NCBI RefSeq assembly: GCF_011397635.1
Contig: NC_064765.1
Coordinates: 29,602,632-29,666,631, forward strand
Source of the DNA: Epinephelus fuscoguttatus
Taxonomy: Eukaryota; Chordata; Actinopteri; Perciformes; Serranidae
Length of the DNA: 64,000 nt
Reading direction: 5' to 3'
Shown: positions 12,181-23,709 of the stretch, in pieces
Numbering within the stretch: the first letter of the stretch is position 1
Layout: the number at the start of each line of letters is the position of its first letter
The notes under the pieces: model-generated
The model's input: only the letters and a program-made list of their open reading frames with translations
Told to the model about the DNA's origin: nothing
The model's database searches: none
Program-made: the position numbers and the translations under genes

Positions 12181-12940
12181 TATCATGAGCTGAATGGAAG
12201 TGTGTCACATTTAAAACTGTTATTGTACAATGCAAATGAGCTTCTGAATTATTCCTGTAAATGTAATACTACTGTAGTGAATTTACTGTATACAAATCAT
12301 ATTTTCTAATCTAGAGGCACATTACATCAAACACTTTGAGCAAATCATAAAATGTGATGGTTTCTATCAAAATACTATATATTTTTTTAAGTGAAATAAA
12401 TGTTTGAGTGATCAAATAAAATGTTCATTAAAATGAGCTGAAGTAATTGATTTTGTCATAACATGAAACCCTGTGTTTGCTCTATATGAATTCTTCATGT
12501 CACATACCAGAAGAGACAGAACACAAGATATTCTGCTCCTTCACAACCATCGAGTGAACACATGCTGTCATTATATTGTTATGACATTTTTAATGGCAGC
12601 CTCAGTGAAAATGTATAATTAAAAAAATGTTACACTATAAACATATCTGTTCTCCTGAATGTAATTCCTTCCTCTGTCCACAATGGATTGGACTGTACTG
12701 ACTGTGTTTGCATCTTGATGAAAAATGAACTGTACTACTTTGCAAAACTCTTCATAAATAAACCTGATTTAAATCTCATCAACATGTAAATGAAGAGACG
12801 TCACCTTTTGTTATAGTTGGAAGGACCTCCAGTGGTTAAAATGCTTGGCAACATCCAGACATGGTTTGTGTCAGATTGTGCAGATTTTGTGTTGATCAGT
12901 TTAACAAGTAGGCTGGTGTGGTCTGCTTTTAGAGAAATGA
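12181..12940 (+). other. 3' UTR and 3' flank of IRG-1
   Basis: AATAAA at 12395-12400 and 12415-12420. The flank (for example CATGTAAATGAAGAGACG near 12784) recurs after IRG-2, IRG-3 and IRG-4, so it is part of the duplicated unit. Confidence 0.55.
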
Positions 12941-13145
12941 AAGAACAAATTGATGAGTGATGTGAGCTGCATAGTTCCAGAGTATTTGGATCAGCACAAT
13001 AATACTGCACAGTTTGTCATCACAGGAGAGTCTGGCTCTGGTAAAACCACCTTTGTTAATCCCTCAGGAAGCATAGACAAGAGAGCTGCCCTTTCTGGTT
13101 GTGTAGAAACCATTCACCATCCAAACTATCCCAATGTTACAGATA
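12935..13145 (+). pseudogene. IRG fragment psi-1 (G-domain remnant)
   Basis: Matches the start of the G domain: EYLDQ, a P-loop GESGSGKT, then a shortened stretch ending near HPNYPNVT. It lacks the N-terminus, switch regions, G4 motif and helical exon, and internal deletions remove parts around RGID and ETT. The flank AGAAATGAAAGAACAAATTG is shared with psi-2 at 17493, so the same dead fragment was copied. Confidence 0.8.
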
Positions 13146-13439
13146 CAGAAAGACACACACAGGTAAAAACAACACAACAAGGTGAAAGTCAACAATTAAC
13201 CACTTAAAACAATTGACTGAGGGCAGCAGATTGCATATGGAGGGTGACTGAAATGATTTGCTTTCATTATACTTTCCTTTTAATTAAATGAACAAAGACA
13301 CACTGAATATGTTTCTGACTTCATTTTTGCATGTTTAAATTTTTAATTTTTATTTTTTGCCGCCCAGTAAAGATCACTGACTGCTGGCCACAATCTAGCT
13401 GATAGTGTCAGTATAAGTTCTTAATTTTTAAAGATTCAT

Positions 13440-13710
13440 GTACTCAAGTGAGTTATGAGTCAGCATGTGAGGCTCTCTAATAAACGCACCCTCCTCTCTG
13501 CAATTCTTGTAAACCAGCTGCTTTCACTGACGGTGGGGATGAGAACAGAGGACAGACACTGACTGGTCATGTGGCTCACAACAGACTTTTTCACGGGTCA
13601 CTTCTCTGATGTGTAAGGAGCTGAACACTGTACACCTCTAATTGTACAACTGTGCAGAAAAAGGAGTTAAACCTTTTTGCTGAGTAACAACGATCCAAGT
13701 GCCTCATACG
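13440..13710 (+). promoter_or_regulatory. group I promoter / non-coding exon 1, presumed for IRG-2
   Basis: Conserved block with GTAAACCAGCTGCTTTCACTG and donor CATACG|GTAAGAG at 13710/13711. The TATA position reads CTCTAATAAACG. TTTCACTG is half of an interferon-response-like core but no full ISRE is seen. Exon 1 is about 1.8 kb from the IRG-2 coding exon because of inserted repeats. Confidence 0.5.
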
Positions 13711-13816
13711 GTAAGAGATATATTTACAGCTACACCATGCACTGTGTTGTGTGTTACAATGCATGTTTATGATTGATAAAGGTTCATCGGTTTAATATTA
13801 ACTCCATATTAATGAT

Positions 13817-14040
13817 CAGTGTTGGGCAGTAATGACATTACTATTTCCAGTAACAAGTAGTGTGATTACAAATAAAGTTCCAGTTACAACATCACAGTTA
13901 CCCTCAAACCAAATAGCTCGTTACAGTTTTATGTAATCACATCACCACTGACTTGAAATACAACAATCACAGCAGTGGGTTCATTTTTTTAATCATGGAG
14001 CTGCTTGTGCACATCACAAAGCAGCAAGTCTGGAAGATAG
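13817..14040. mobile_element. hAT-like non-autonomous element, left part (copy 1)
   Basis: Starts CAGTGTTGGGCAGTAATGAC, as does the copy at 18379. This copy is cut off or interrupted after about 14035, where the sequence departs from the IRG-3 upstream copy. Confidence 0.5.
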
Positions 14041-15340
14041 GGTTGGATATATTCCCGTGATGCTGTGTGTCAGGGAGGGAGGCGGAAGAGAGCAGGGTGA
14101 GAGGCTGCACATGAGATGAGGAGAGCAAGCGATGCACTATGGGAGGGAGTGTCTCAGATACAGATGTATTGACAGAAGGAGAGTGACCAGGTGCACCGGT
14201 CTCTGGACAGCCGAGTGTTCGGTGACCATGACGGGGGCAGAAGCCCAGCCGAGCCAGCTATATGGTGCACTCATAACCAGGGAGCGAGTGCTATTCGCAG
14301 ACTGCTCAGGATAGTTAGTGGGGTCAGGGAGAGAGTCCTGTGTGAGGCACGAGTGAGTTTGTCCGTTCTCCAGCCTGTAACAAGGCTCTGCTGCCGTCTG
14401 GAGAGACCTCTGCACTGGACCAGCGGTGGTCTCCAGGCCAGACTGTGACTGAAGCCGGAACAGCACCAAAGCTCAGATCTAGAGGAGGGTCTCAAACTCA
14501 GGTGAAGTTAAGTGGTTTTTATTCACTGACGTATTCATTCGCAGCTGCTTGTTTTGTATGTATCTGGTGTCATTTATTGTTAAATGTTATTGATTTTAAA
14601 CATCAGCTAAGAGCCAGAGTGCCGGGATGTTGGAAAGCAGTTAAAGGTACCTAAATAAATCCTCTGGGGCTGCTGCCCTGATAGCACAGGTGTGTTTGTG
14701 GTGCAGTGATTTTCCTTGTGGTGCAGTGTGGTGTGTGTTGTGCCCTGAGAGGGTTGTGATTCTGGAGTCAACTACAGTGCAGTGTTTGGTTGCACTGCCC
14801 TAAAGGGGTGTAATTCATTTGTGGTGATCTATATTGGCATGAGCCCCTGTACACTTGTTTTGGCCAGTGTGAGTGGCACTTAGGGGGAGCATAGGGCTCA
14901 GACTGTCTCCACATACCTGTGTGCAAGGCTGTTGGCTATATGATTTTGTCCTAATAAAGATTATTGTTTATTACTCCTTGATTTCCTCCTCCATTCAACG
15001 GGAGAGCGTCATCACTTACATTGATGATGCATACCAGCAGGGTACCCTGTTGAGCCTTACAGACTACCCGGGCCACCGTAACATTACAAGGATTAGACAC
15101 TGATTCAGCTGGCTCCAGCATTCCCTCTCAACCAGGCACAGTACAATGGCGTTTTGGCAAGGGACATTTATAGTGGTTTGTCCATGGAGGCTAACAACTA
15201 TTATGTGTTGCTGAAAGCAGCCCCGACATGATATTTTGTGCTGTGTGATAGTGATGGAGCAAGGCAGCGACGGCCTTATGAGACAGCTGGCTGACTGATG
15301 GCCCAATTTATTCTGCAGTATAGATGACACGCAGCTCTTA
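14040..15340. repeat. unassigned inserted sequence upstream of IRG-2
   Basis: This stretch is absent from the matching place upstream of IRG-3 and is richer in GC than its surroundings. It includes a TCCTAATAAAGATTATTG stretch near 14948 that looks like the 3' end of a transcribed element. Short open frames on both strands (about 60-110 codons) resemble no family I know. It may be a compound of retroelement pieces. Confidence 0.35.
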
Positions 15341-15506
15341 AATTTAGAAAATTGTTGTAATTTAATGTAATCACCTATCTTTGCATTATATATTATGATC
15401 AGACTTATTGTATTTTATTGCATGATTAGATGAGGGTAAGCTTTTATATTCTGCAAATCAAACTTCTGCAATGATTTTCTGTTTTCTTTATTTTTCGGGG
15501 AGCACT

Positions 15507-17053
15507 ATGGATAATTCATTTGATTATGAATCAATAGTAGACTTTAAAGAGGAGCTACTAACCCATGGACCTGCCTCAGCAGCTGCAAAGATCCAGGAGT
15601 ATTTGGATCAGCAGGATAATATTCCACTAAATATTGGCATCACAGGAGAGTCTGGCTCTGGTAAATCCACCTTTGTTAATGCCTTCAGAGGCACAGACAA
15701 CAGGGATGAGAGAGCCGCCCCTACTGGTTGTGTAGAAACCACCTCAGAGGCTCCACCATACCCCCATCCCAACTATCCCAATGTCACACTGTGGGATCTT
15801 CCTGGTATTGGCACTCCCAACTTTTCAGCTAGCAACTACCTGGAGCGTGTTGAATTTGAAAAGTTTGACTTCTTCATCATCATCTCAGCTGATCGCTTCA
15901 AAGAAAATGATGTGAAGCTCACTAAGGAGATTCAGAGGATGGGGAAAAAGTTCTACTTTCTTTGTTCAAAGACTCACCATAACTTACGTGATGAGGAAGA
16001 CAGTCAGAGGGACTTCAACGCAGAAAGGACTCTTAAACAAATCAGGGACAACTGCATTCAAGGTAAGTCTGAGGTTAGAGGAGAACAAATGTCTAAATTT
16101 AAAGGTATATGCAGCAAGGGTCACAGGTAGACACTGCTTCATTTTGAGGAGACGAGCCAAAAATAACTTTTGGCAGCCCATGTTGAGAGGAAGAGCTAAC
16201 AATGTTATCAGGTCATAAATGATTCATATGAACAGTGGCAGAGCCCCCCAGTGAGAGTCTGTTGGCTTGACCACTCATCTTCTAAGATCTAAAACAACCT
16301 TTGTGTCTGGCCTGGAGAGAGCTGCTGGTGTATCCTGACACGAGGAGGCTCAGGATGTTTTCTCATTCTATTGTCATCATCTGAAATAAACTTCTTTGTT
16401 CTGTTTGCGACACAGGTCTTGAAAAACAAGGCTTCGAGTCTCCTCAAGTCTTCCTGGTGTCCAGCCGTCATCTCCACCTCTATGATTTCCATCTGTTAGA
16501 GGAGACCCTCGAGAGAGAACTTCCTGCACACAAGAGGAACACTCTGCTGTTGGCCATGCCTAATATCAGTCATGGTATCATCAGCAAGAAGAAAGAGGCT
16601 TTACAGGCAAAAATAAAGTACCTTGCCTCTATATCTGCACTCATAGCAGCTGCACCAGTTCCTGGTGTCTCTGTTGCCACTGATGTAACCATGCTGGTTG
16701 CTACCATCAATGAGTACAAAGTTACATTTGGTCTTGATAGCAAGTCACTGCAGAGTCTTGCTCGTAGTGCACACGTGCCTGTGGATGATCTTAGATCAGT
16801 GATGGCATCACAACTGGGTTTAAAGGAAATAAACAAAGAGCTTATCATTAAGATGTTGTGCTTGTCTGTAAGTGATGCTGCATTAATGGCAGCAGAGGAA
16901 GGGTTCAGATTTGTTCCATTATTTGGAATCCCAGCAGCAGCATCCCTCTCTTTTATCTTTACCTACAAAGCTCTTCATACTTTCCTCAACATGCTCGCTG
17001 AGGATGCACAGAAGGTGTTTACAAAGGCCCTGGGTCTGAACACCTCAGTGTGA
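15507..17053 (+). CDS. IRG-2: immunity-related GTPase, group I, with damaged G4 motif
   Basis: Coding exons 15507-16062 and 16416-17053, phase-1 junction, 397 residues, open throughout. P-loop GESGSGKS at 47-54 and DLPG at 97-100 are intact, but the G4 motif reads SKTH at 154-157 where paralogs have SKID. The Asp that normally reads the guanine base is therefore His. The acceptor before the coding exon reads TTTTTCGGGGAG where paralogs have TTTTTCAGGGAG, so the usual AG is gone; the next AG, five bases before the ATG, could replace it. The helical exon is nearly identical to that of IRG-3 and ends GLNTSV. Together these changes suggest a copy that has lost or altered nucleotide binding while keeping an open frame. 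It might still be a partner or decoy, or an early pseudogene. Confidence 0.8.
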
Positions 17054-17500
17054 TATCATGAGCTGAATGGAAGTGTGGCACATTTAAAACTGTTATTGTA
17101 CAATGCAAATGAGCTTCTGAATCATTCTTGTGAATGTGATGTAATACTACTGCAGACAGCTCATACAAATCATAGTTTTCTAATCTAGACCGTACTGACT
17201 GTGTTTGCATCTTGCTGAAAAATTAACTGTACTACTTTGCAAAACTCTTCATGAATAAACCTGATTTAAATCTCATCAACATGTAAATGAAGAGACGCCA
17301 CCTTTTGTTGTAGTTGGAAGGACCTCCAGTGGTTTTAATGCTTGGCAACATCCAGACATGGGTTGTGTCAGATTGTGCAGATCTTGCATTGATCAGTTCA
17401 TCAAGTAGGCTGGTGTGGCCTGCTATACCTTAAATAAAAACAGTGCAGTTATTTTACATCTTTTTTTTCTTGCACTTTTTTCTTTTTATAGAAATGAAAG
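17054..17500 (+). other. 3' UTR and duplicated 3' flank of IRG-2
   Basis: Matches the IRG-1 3' region with an internal deletion of several hundred bases. It resumes near 17187 at the stretch corresponding to about 12695. No gene seen. Confidence 0.5.
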
Positions 17501-17720
17501 AACAAATTGACGAGTGATGTGAGCTGCAAAGTTCCAGATTATTTGGATCAGCAGAATAATAGTCCACTAAATATTGGCATCACAGTCTGGATCTGGTAAA
17601 TCCATTTTTGATAATGTCTTCAGAGGCATAGACAGCAGTATTGGTAGTATAGTGCTTCATTTGTTAATCATGAGGTGCTGGACGTCAGAGAGCCTGCTGG
17701 CCCAGTGGGTTATGAGTTAG
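17493..17720 (+). pseudogene. IRG fragment psi-2
   Basis: Remnant of a G-domain exon: a stretch like DYLDQQNNSPLNIGIT, then a 5-base deletion inside the P-loop codons (CACAGTCTGGATCTGG against CACAGGAGAGTCTGG in intact genes), ending at CAGAGGCATAGACAGCAG. The tail TAGTGCTTCATTTG and the same 5-base deletion recur in psi-6 at 43.7 kb. Confidence 0.8.
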
Positions 17721-17724
17721 CATG

Positions 17725-17880
17725 TGAGGCTCTCTAATAAATGCACCCTCCTCTCTGCAATTCTTGTAAACCAGCTGCTTTCACTGACGATGGGGATGAG
17801 AACAGAGGACAGACACTGACTGGTCATGTGGCTCACAGCAGACTTTTTCATTGGTCACTTCTCTGATGTGTATTTCATCA
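17725..17880 (+). promoter_or_regulatory. truncated duplicate of the group I promoter block
   Basis: Repeats the GTAAACCAGCTGCTTTCACTG block of 13510 but stops before the exon 1 donor. It is probably a leftover of tandem duplication just upstream of the fuller copy at 17985-18273. Confidence 0.5.
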
Positions 17881-17984
17881 AAATCATATTTTCATTACAA
17901 GCCACATATGCATATTCTGAGTAACTAATGTCATCTGGTTGAAAACAGCTCTTGATAAACTATAAACCAATAAAAAGCAAAGAG

Positions 17985-18273
17985 TGTTTGTCTGAATGAG
18001 TGCCAGTGCATAACTCAGAGGGTGTACCTCTCTGATGTAAACGCACCCCTCCTCTCTGCACTTCTTGTAAACCAGCTGCTTTCACTGATATATGGGGCCG
18101 AGGAAACAGGACAGATACTGATTGGTCATCGTGGCTCACAGCAGACGTTTTCATTGGTCACTTCACAGACTGTGTAAGGAGCTGAACTTTGTACAACTAT
18201 GACACTGTGCGGCTGTGCAGAGAAAGAAGTTAAACCTTCTCGCAAAGTAACAACGATCCAAGTGCCTCATACG
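17985..18273 (+). promoter_or_regulatory. group I promoter / non-coding exon 1 of IRG-3
   Basis: Same conserved block and donor ACATACG-type (CATACG|GTAAGAG at 18273/18274). Some 1.16 kb separates it from the IRG-3 coding exon, filled largely by the hAT-like element. Confidence 0.5.
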
Positions 18274-18378
18274 GTAAGAGATATATTTACAGCTACATGT
18301 TGCACTGTCTTGTGTGTTACAATGCATGTTTATGATTGTTAAAGGTTTATTAGTTTAATATTAACTCCATATTAATGA

Positions 18379-19066
18379 TCAGTGTTGGGCAGTAATGACA
18401 TAATTATTTCCAGTAACGAGTAGTGTGATTACAAATAAAGGTCCAGTTATAACGTTACAGTTACCCTCAAACCAAATAGCTCGTTACAATTTTACTTTTG
18501 TAATCACATCACCGCTGACTTGAAATACAACAATCAGCAGTGGACTCATTTCTGTAATCGTCGCGCTGCGCGTGCGCGTCACAAAGCATCAAGCTTGGAA
18601 GAAAGAAACAGCTGTATACTCCCATGACTATGTCGGGAGGAAAGAAGACAGGAACACTATTGCTGTAGGTAGTGGTACTAAAGTTCACTGCGAAAACCAC
18701 GTCCTCAAACCTGCCGAGTGAAATACTTAGTGCGACTGACAGCGCAACAACGCAAAGCTCCAGGAAATACGCCCCACCATGGGTGCGCCCTTCTTGGCCG
18801 CGGAGGTCGGCTGTAGCCCCGCAAAGGCTGAGTTGCAGGCTACAAAAGGACTAATAATGCTTGTGGCTTGTTATGTGGGGGGGAAATACCGGTCACAGGT
18901 AACTGAAGCCCCCAAGTAGAAAAAAAACAAACATTTTCAAGCTACCTAGCCTTGGCTACAATTACCCTGATCCTTACTGTTGGCAGGGAGTAATCAGTCA
19001 AGTAATATTACTTTTGAAAAGGGTAATGAGTAATGTACATTTTTGGAGAAACAACCCAACACAGTT
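18379..19066. mobile_element. hAT-like non-autonomous element (copy 2)
   Basis: The left end CAGTGTTGGGCAGTAATG is roughly mirrored by the right end ACAACCCAACACAG. No transposase is visible. The interior contains a GC-rich part around 18560-18850 with no recognised gene. Confidence 0.5.
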
Positions 19067-19436
19067 TATGGCTTTGCTTATCACTGCAGCTTTGTTCTGT
19101 GCAACATACTTGGCACTGTCCTAAGTAGTATAAGATAATAAGGTTACAGTAGCCATCTCAGACACAGTGCATGTATTTCTGAATTCATATTTCATATTTC
19201 CCTAATCTGATGTTTTTGCTGCCCATTAAAGATCACTGACTGCAGACCAAAATTTACCCTGTAGTGTACACCACACAGTTTGGCACAACAATTGGCAACA
19301 GATGTCCTCAAATGTAATCTCCTATCTTTGCATTATATATGATTTATATATATCATTAGATGAGGGTAAGCTTTTATATTCTGCAAATTGAAATACCACA
19401 GTGATTTTCTGTTTTCTTTATTTTTCAGGGAGCACA

Positions 19437-20989
19437 ATGGATGATCCATTTGATTATGAACCAATAGAAGACTTTAAAGAGGAGCTGCTAACCAATGGAC
19501 CTGCTGCAGCAGCTGCAAAGATCCAGGATTATTTGGATCAGCAGGATAATATTCCACTAAATATTGGCATCACAGGAGAGTCTGGCTCTGGTAAATCCAC
19601 CTTTGTCAATGCCTTCAGAGGCATAGACAACAGGGATGAGAGAGCCGCCCCTACTGGTTGTGTAGAAACCACCACAGAGGCTACACCATACCCCCATCCC
19701 AACTATCCCAATGTCACACTGTGGGATCTTCCTGGTATTGGCACCCCCAACTTTTCAGCTAGCAACTACCTGGAGCGTGTTGAATTTGAAAAGTTTGACT
19801 TCTTCATCATCATCTCAGCTGATCGCTTCAAAGAAAATGATGTGAAGCTCGCTAAGGAGATTCAGAGGATGCAGAAAAAGTTCTACTTTGTTCGTTCAAA
19901 GATTGACCATAACTTACGTGATGAGGAAGACAGTCAGAGGGACTTCAACGCAGAAAGGACTCTTAAACAAATCAGGGACAACTGCATTCAAGGTAAGTCT
20001 GAGGTTAGAGGAGAACAAATGTCTAAATTTAAAGGTGTATGCAACAAGGGTCACAGGTAGACACTGCTTCATTTTAAAGGTGTGAGCCAAAAATAAAATA
20101 TCACATTAGCAGCCAATGTTGAGAGGAAGAGCTAATAATGTTATCAGGTCATAAATGATTCATATGAACACTGGCAGAGCCCCCCAGTGAGAGTCTGTTA
20201 GCTTGACCACTCATCTTCTAAGATCTAAAACAACCTTTGTGTCTGGCCTGGAGAGAGCTGCTGGTGTATCCTGACACGAGGAGGCTCAGGATGTTTTTTC
20301 ATTCTATTGTCATCATCTGAAATAAACTTCTTTGTTCTGTTTGTGACACAGGTCTTGAAAAACAAGGCTTCGAGTCTCCTCAAGTCTTCCTGGTGTCCAG
20401 CCGTCATCTCCACCTCTATGATTTCCATCTGTTAGAGGAGACCCTCGAGAGAGAACTTCCTGCACACAAGAGGAACACTCTGCTGTTGGCCATGCCTAAT
20501 ATCAGTCATGGTATCATCAGCAAGAAGAAAGAGGCTTTACAGGCAAAAATAAAGTACCTTGCCTCTATATCTGCACTCATAGCAGCTGCACCAGTTCCTG
20601 GGCTCTCTGCTGCCACTGATATAGCCATGCTGGTTGCTACCATCAATGAGTACAAAGTTACATTTGGTCTTGATAGCAAGTCACTGCAGAGTCTTGCTCG
20701 TAGTGCACGCGTGCCTTTGGATGATCTTAGATCAGTGATGACATCACAACTGGGTTTAAAGGAAATAAACAAAGAGCTTATCATTAAGATGTTGTGCTTG
20801 TCTGTAAGTGATGCTGCATTAATGGCAGCAGAGGAAGGGTTCAGATTTGTTCCATTATTTGGAATCCCAGCAGCAGCATCCCTCTCTTTTATCTTTACCT
20901 ACAAAGCTCTTAATACTTTCCTCGACATGCTCGCTGAGGATGCACAGAAGGTGTTTACAAAGGCCCTGGGTCTGAACACCTCAGTGTGA
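19437..20989 (+). CDS. IRG-3: immunity-related GTPase, group I
   Basis: Coding exons 19437-19992 and 20352-20989, phase-1 junction, 397 residues. Acceptor TTTTTCAG precedes the MDDPFDYEP start. All G motifs are intact: GESGSGKS 47-54, DLPG 97-100, SKID 154-157. Helical domain ends GLNTSV. The G-domain exon is almost identical to those of IRG-2 and IRG-4, and the helical exon to that of IRG-2, which points to recent duplication or gene conversion. Polyadenylation signals at 21131 and 21151. This is the cleanest group I gene in the cluster and a good reference for the others. An antiviral or anti-vacuolar role is inferred from the family. Confidence 0.9.
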
Positions 20990-21130
20990 TATCATGAGCT
21001 GAATGGAAGTGTGGCACATTTAAAACTAAATTCTAGTTTTCTAATGTAGCGGCACATTACATCAAACACTTTGAGCAAATCAGAAAATGTGATGGTGTCT
21101 TTCAAAATACTATATTTTTTTTCTAAGTGA

Positions 21131-21156
21131 AATAAATGTTTGAGTGATCAAATAAA
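21131..21156 (+). terminator. IRG-3 polyadenylation signals
   Basis: AATAAA at 21131-21136 and 21151-21156, in the same arrangement as after IRG-1. Confidence 0.6.
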
Positions 21157-21307
21157 ATGTTCATTAAAATGAGCTGAAGTAATTGATTTTGTCATAACAT
21201 GAAACCCAGTGTTTGCTCTATATGAATTCTTCATGTCACATACCAGAAGAGACAGAACACAAGATATTCCACTCCTCCACAACCATCGAGTGAACACATG
21301 CTGTCAT

Positions 21308-21914
21308 TACACTATTACATTTTTTGTTTTTATAACTTCAATTTTTATTAAGTTTTCACATGCATATAGACAAAACAATACAGCAAACAAGGTACAAATT
21401 AAAATAACAATAGTAATAACACTAACAAACTGTCTGGAGATGAGCCACTATTGAGTCCACTGTTCCATTTGGCATTTGTTCAGTTGGTGTCACGTCTCAT
21501 ATAAATGTTCCATTTTTCCCAGTTCTTTTCAAATATATTCTCTTTGACTCTCAAAAGGTATGTCAATTTTTCCATAACAAAGATTTCCTGGACAATTTCC
21601 AACCACTGTTCCTGTCTTGGGATATTTACATTGAGCCAGATTCTTGTGACTGCTTTCTTACTTGCTGTGAGTAATATATTAGTCAAGTACAGATCTTCTT
21701 TCATTACAACCTTCTCAATATTCCCAAGATACATCACTGCACAAGTCTTTGGGATTTCATATCCCAAGACATTTTTTACAACTAAATTAACATTTTTCCA
21801 GTATATCCTCATTTTTGTACAGTTCCAGAAGATGTGTGCATGGTCTGCCTCCACACTCCCACATAGTCTCCAGCAGTTTTGTTGTATAGCGAGTTGTACA
21901 CTATTACATTTTTT
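21308..21914 (-). mobile_element. 5'-truncated L1-like LINE insertion with 18-bp target-site duplication
   Basis: The direct repeat TACACTATTACATTTTTT occurs at 21308-21325 and 21897-21914. The sequence between encodes, on the minus strand, the C-terminal part of an L1-type ORF2 (frame 21480-21854, with EADHAHIFWNCTKMRIYW). The orthologous place after IRG-1 is uninterrupted, so the insertion is specific to the IRG-3 unit. Confidence 0.85.
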
Positions 21915-21999
21915 AATGGCAGCCTCAGTGAACTGTAAAAAAAAAAAAAAAAAAAAGATTAAGTATCTGTTGTGTAAATATCTGAATGTAATTCATTCC

Positions 22000-22350
22000 A
22001 CTGTCTACAATGGATTGGACCGTACTGACTGTGTTTAAAATATTATTTTACAAAACTCTTCATAAATAAACCTGATTTAAATCTCATCAACATGTAAATG
22101 AAGAGACAGCAACTTTAGTTATAGTTTGAAGAACCTCCGGTGGTTTTAATGCTCAGCAGCATCCAGACATGGTTTGTGTCAGATTGTGCATGTCTTGCGC
22201 TGATCCCCTCTATAGCGTAAAAGTTTACTAAAACGTGTCTATCCCAATTGTAGTATAGAAAGAAATAATTTAATTTGGCTCCATTGTCCAGATTCTGGAA
22301 GGACCAGCCTGCACAGGAACACCACCTGACCTTGTCTGAAATAGTGACGT
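22000..22350. other. duplicated 3' flank of IRG-3
   Basis: Shares CATGTAAATGAAGAGACAGC and neighbouring sequence with the flanks of IRG-1, -2 and -4. No gene seen. Confidence 0.45.
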
Positions 22351-22354
22351 AAAC

Positions 22355-22600
22355 CTGTATTCAAGGTAAGTCTGAGGTTAGAGGGTAAAATCACAAATGC
22401 CTAAATTTTAATGTCATATGCAAAAAGGTCCACAAGTACACCCTGCCTCATTATAAAGGGACAAGAGCCACAAAGAACTTTTTACATGGACAGCCCAAGT
22501 TGAGAGGACGAGCTTACAATGTTATCAGGTTGTAAATTGATTCTTTCTATTATCGCTGGCAGAGCCCCCTATCGAGGCTCTCCTGCCTTGACTCAGAAGT
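22355..22600 (+). pseudogene. IRG fragment psi-3 (exon end plus intron)
   Basis: Begins ATTCAAG|GTAAGTCTGAGG, the end of a G-domain exon with its donor. It continues through the group I intron (AAGTTGAGAGGACGAGC, then CTGGCAGAGCCCCC) and stops before any helical exon. Confidence 0.7.
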
Positions 22601-23430
22601 TGATAACAAGCAGCTCCAGGGTCACGTGCAGCTCTTTAGCCCCTCTCCAGCAGCTCCTTGAGGCTTTGACAAAATATTATATGGAATTGAAACTTTTTTT
22701 TTTTGAACAAAATAGTAAAAGATAAATATTTTGATTTTGTTTTTCCCCCATTTGTGGCGCCCCCTGTGGATGATGGGGCCCTTAGCATTTTCCTGTATCG
22801 CCTATGCCACAGGTTGACACTGAGATGAGTGGACGTGACCGCAGCCAGATGGCTCGACATGACTTGGACCTTTGGGTAGCTTAGGAAGTGCAGCAGTTCT
22901 CAGAGCTGGTTATCAGAAAAACAGGAAACAGGAAACGCCCTTTAATGTGTATTGGAAAGCTTGTGTGTGTGTCAGCTGATACTGCTTGTTTGTTAGATGT
23001 TATAAATTGTTATGATGTATTAAATAGTTTGGATTTCAACCCTGAAATGTCCAATTCTGTGTTTTGAGCATTTTTATTCCACAACAATCACTGCAGCTTT
23101 GTTTTTGTAACATACTTTGAATTATCCTTCATGTAGTTTATTAGTAGTCTTGTGTAATGAGGTTACTTGGGTTATTTAAAGGAACAAAGACACAATGAAT
23201 ATGTTACTGAATTCATTTTTCCATGTTACAATGTTTTCTGCTGTCCCCAGTAGCTCACTGACTGCAGGCCAGAATCTAGCCTACAGTGTGGACTACACAC
23301 GTTCTTAATTTTGGAGGAAAAAAACATATTTAAAGGCAATCTTCTAATGCAATTTGTATGCATGTTATAGTTATATTATAATCAGAGTTATTGTGTTTTT
23401 GATAAGCTATAAACCTAGTAAAGGCAAATG
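22600..23430. other. intergenic, mixed repeat remnants
   Basis: No gene supported. The stretch around 22918-22935 has repeated GGAAAC motifs that look like interferon-response half sites with wrong spacing. The part from about 23180 resembles sequence upstream of other group I genes. Confidence 0.35.
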
Positions 23431-23434
23431 GTGT

Positions 23435-23709
23435 TTGTCGGAGTAAGTGCCAGTGCATACCTCAGAGGGTGTAGCTCTCTGATGTAAACGTACCCCTCCT
23501 CTCCACATTTCTTATAAACCAGCTGCTTTCACTGATAATGGGCCCAAGGAAACAGGACAGACACTGACTGGTCATGTGGTTCACAGCAGATGTTTTCATT
23601 GGACGCTTCACAGACTGTGTAAGGAGTTGAACTTTGTACAACTCTGACACTGTGCGGCTGTGCAGGGAAAGAAGTTAACCCTTCTTGTTGTATCCAAGTG
23701 CCTCATACG
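23435..23709 (+). promoter_or_regulatory. group I promoter / non-coding exon 1 of IRG-4
   Basis: Same block (ATAAACCAGCTGCTTTCACTG) and donor CATACG|GTAAGAG at 23709/23710. Only about 480 bases from the coding exon, the closest spacing in group I apart from IRG-1 and IRG-7. Confidence 0.5.

Noticed and set aside
14132..14495. Overlapping open frames of 60-110 codons on both strands as genes
   Set aside because: The GC-rich insert gives chance open frames on both strands; none shows domain features.
22910..22940. Repeated GGAAAC motifs suggesting an ISRE
   Set aside because: The spacing does not fit GAAANNGAAA, and no IRG exon lies directly downstream.
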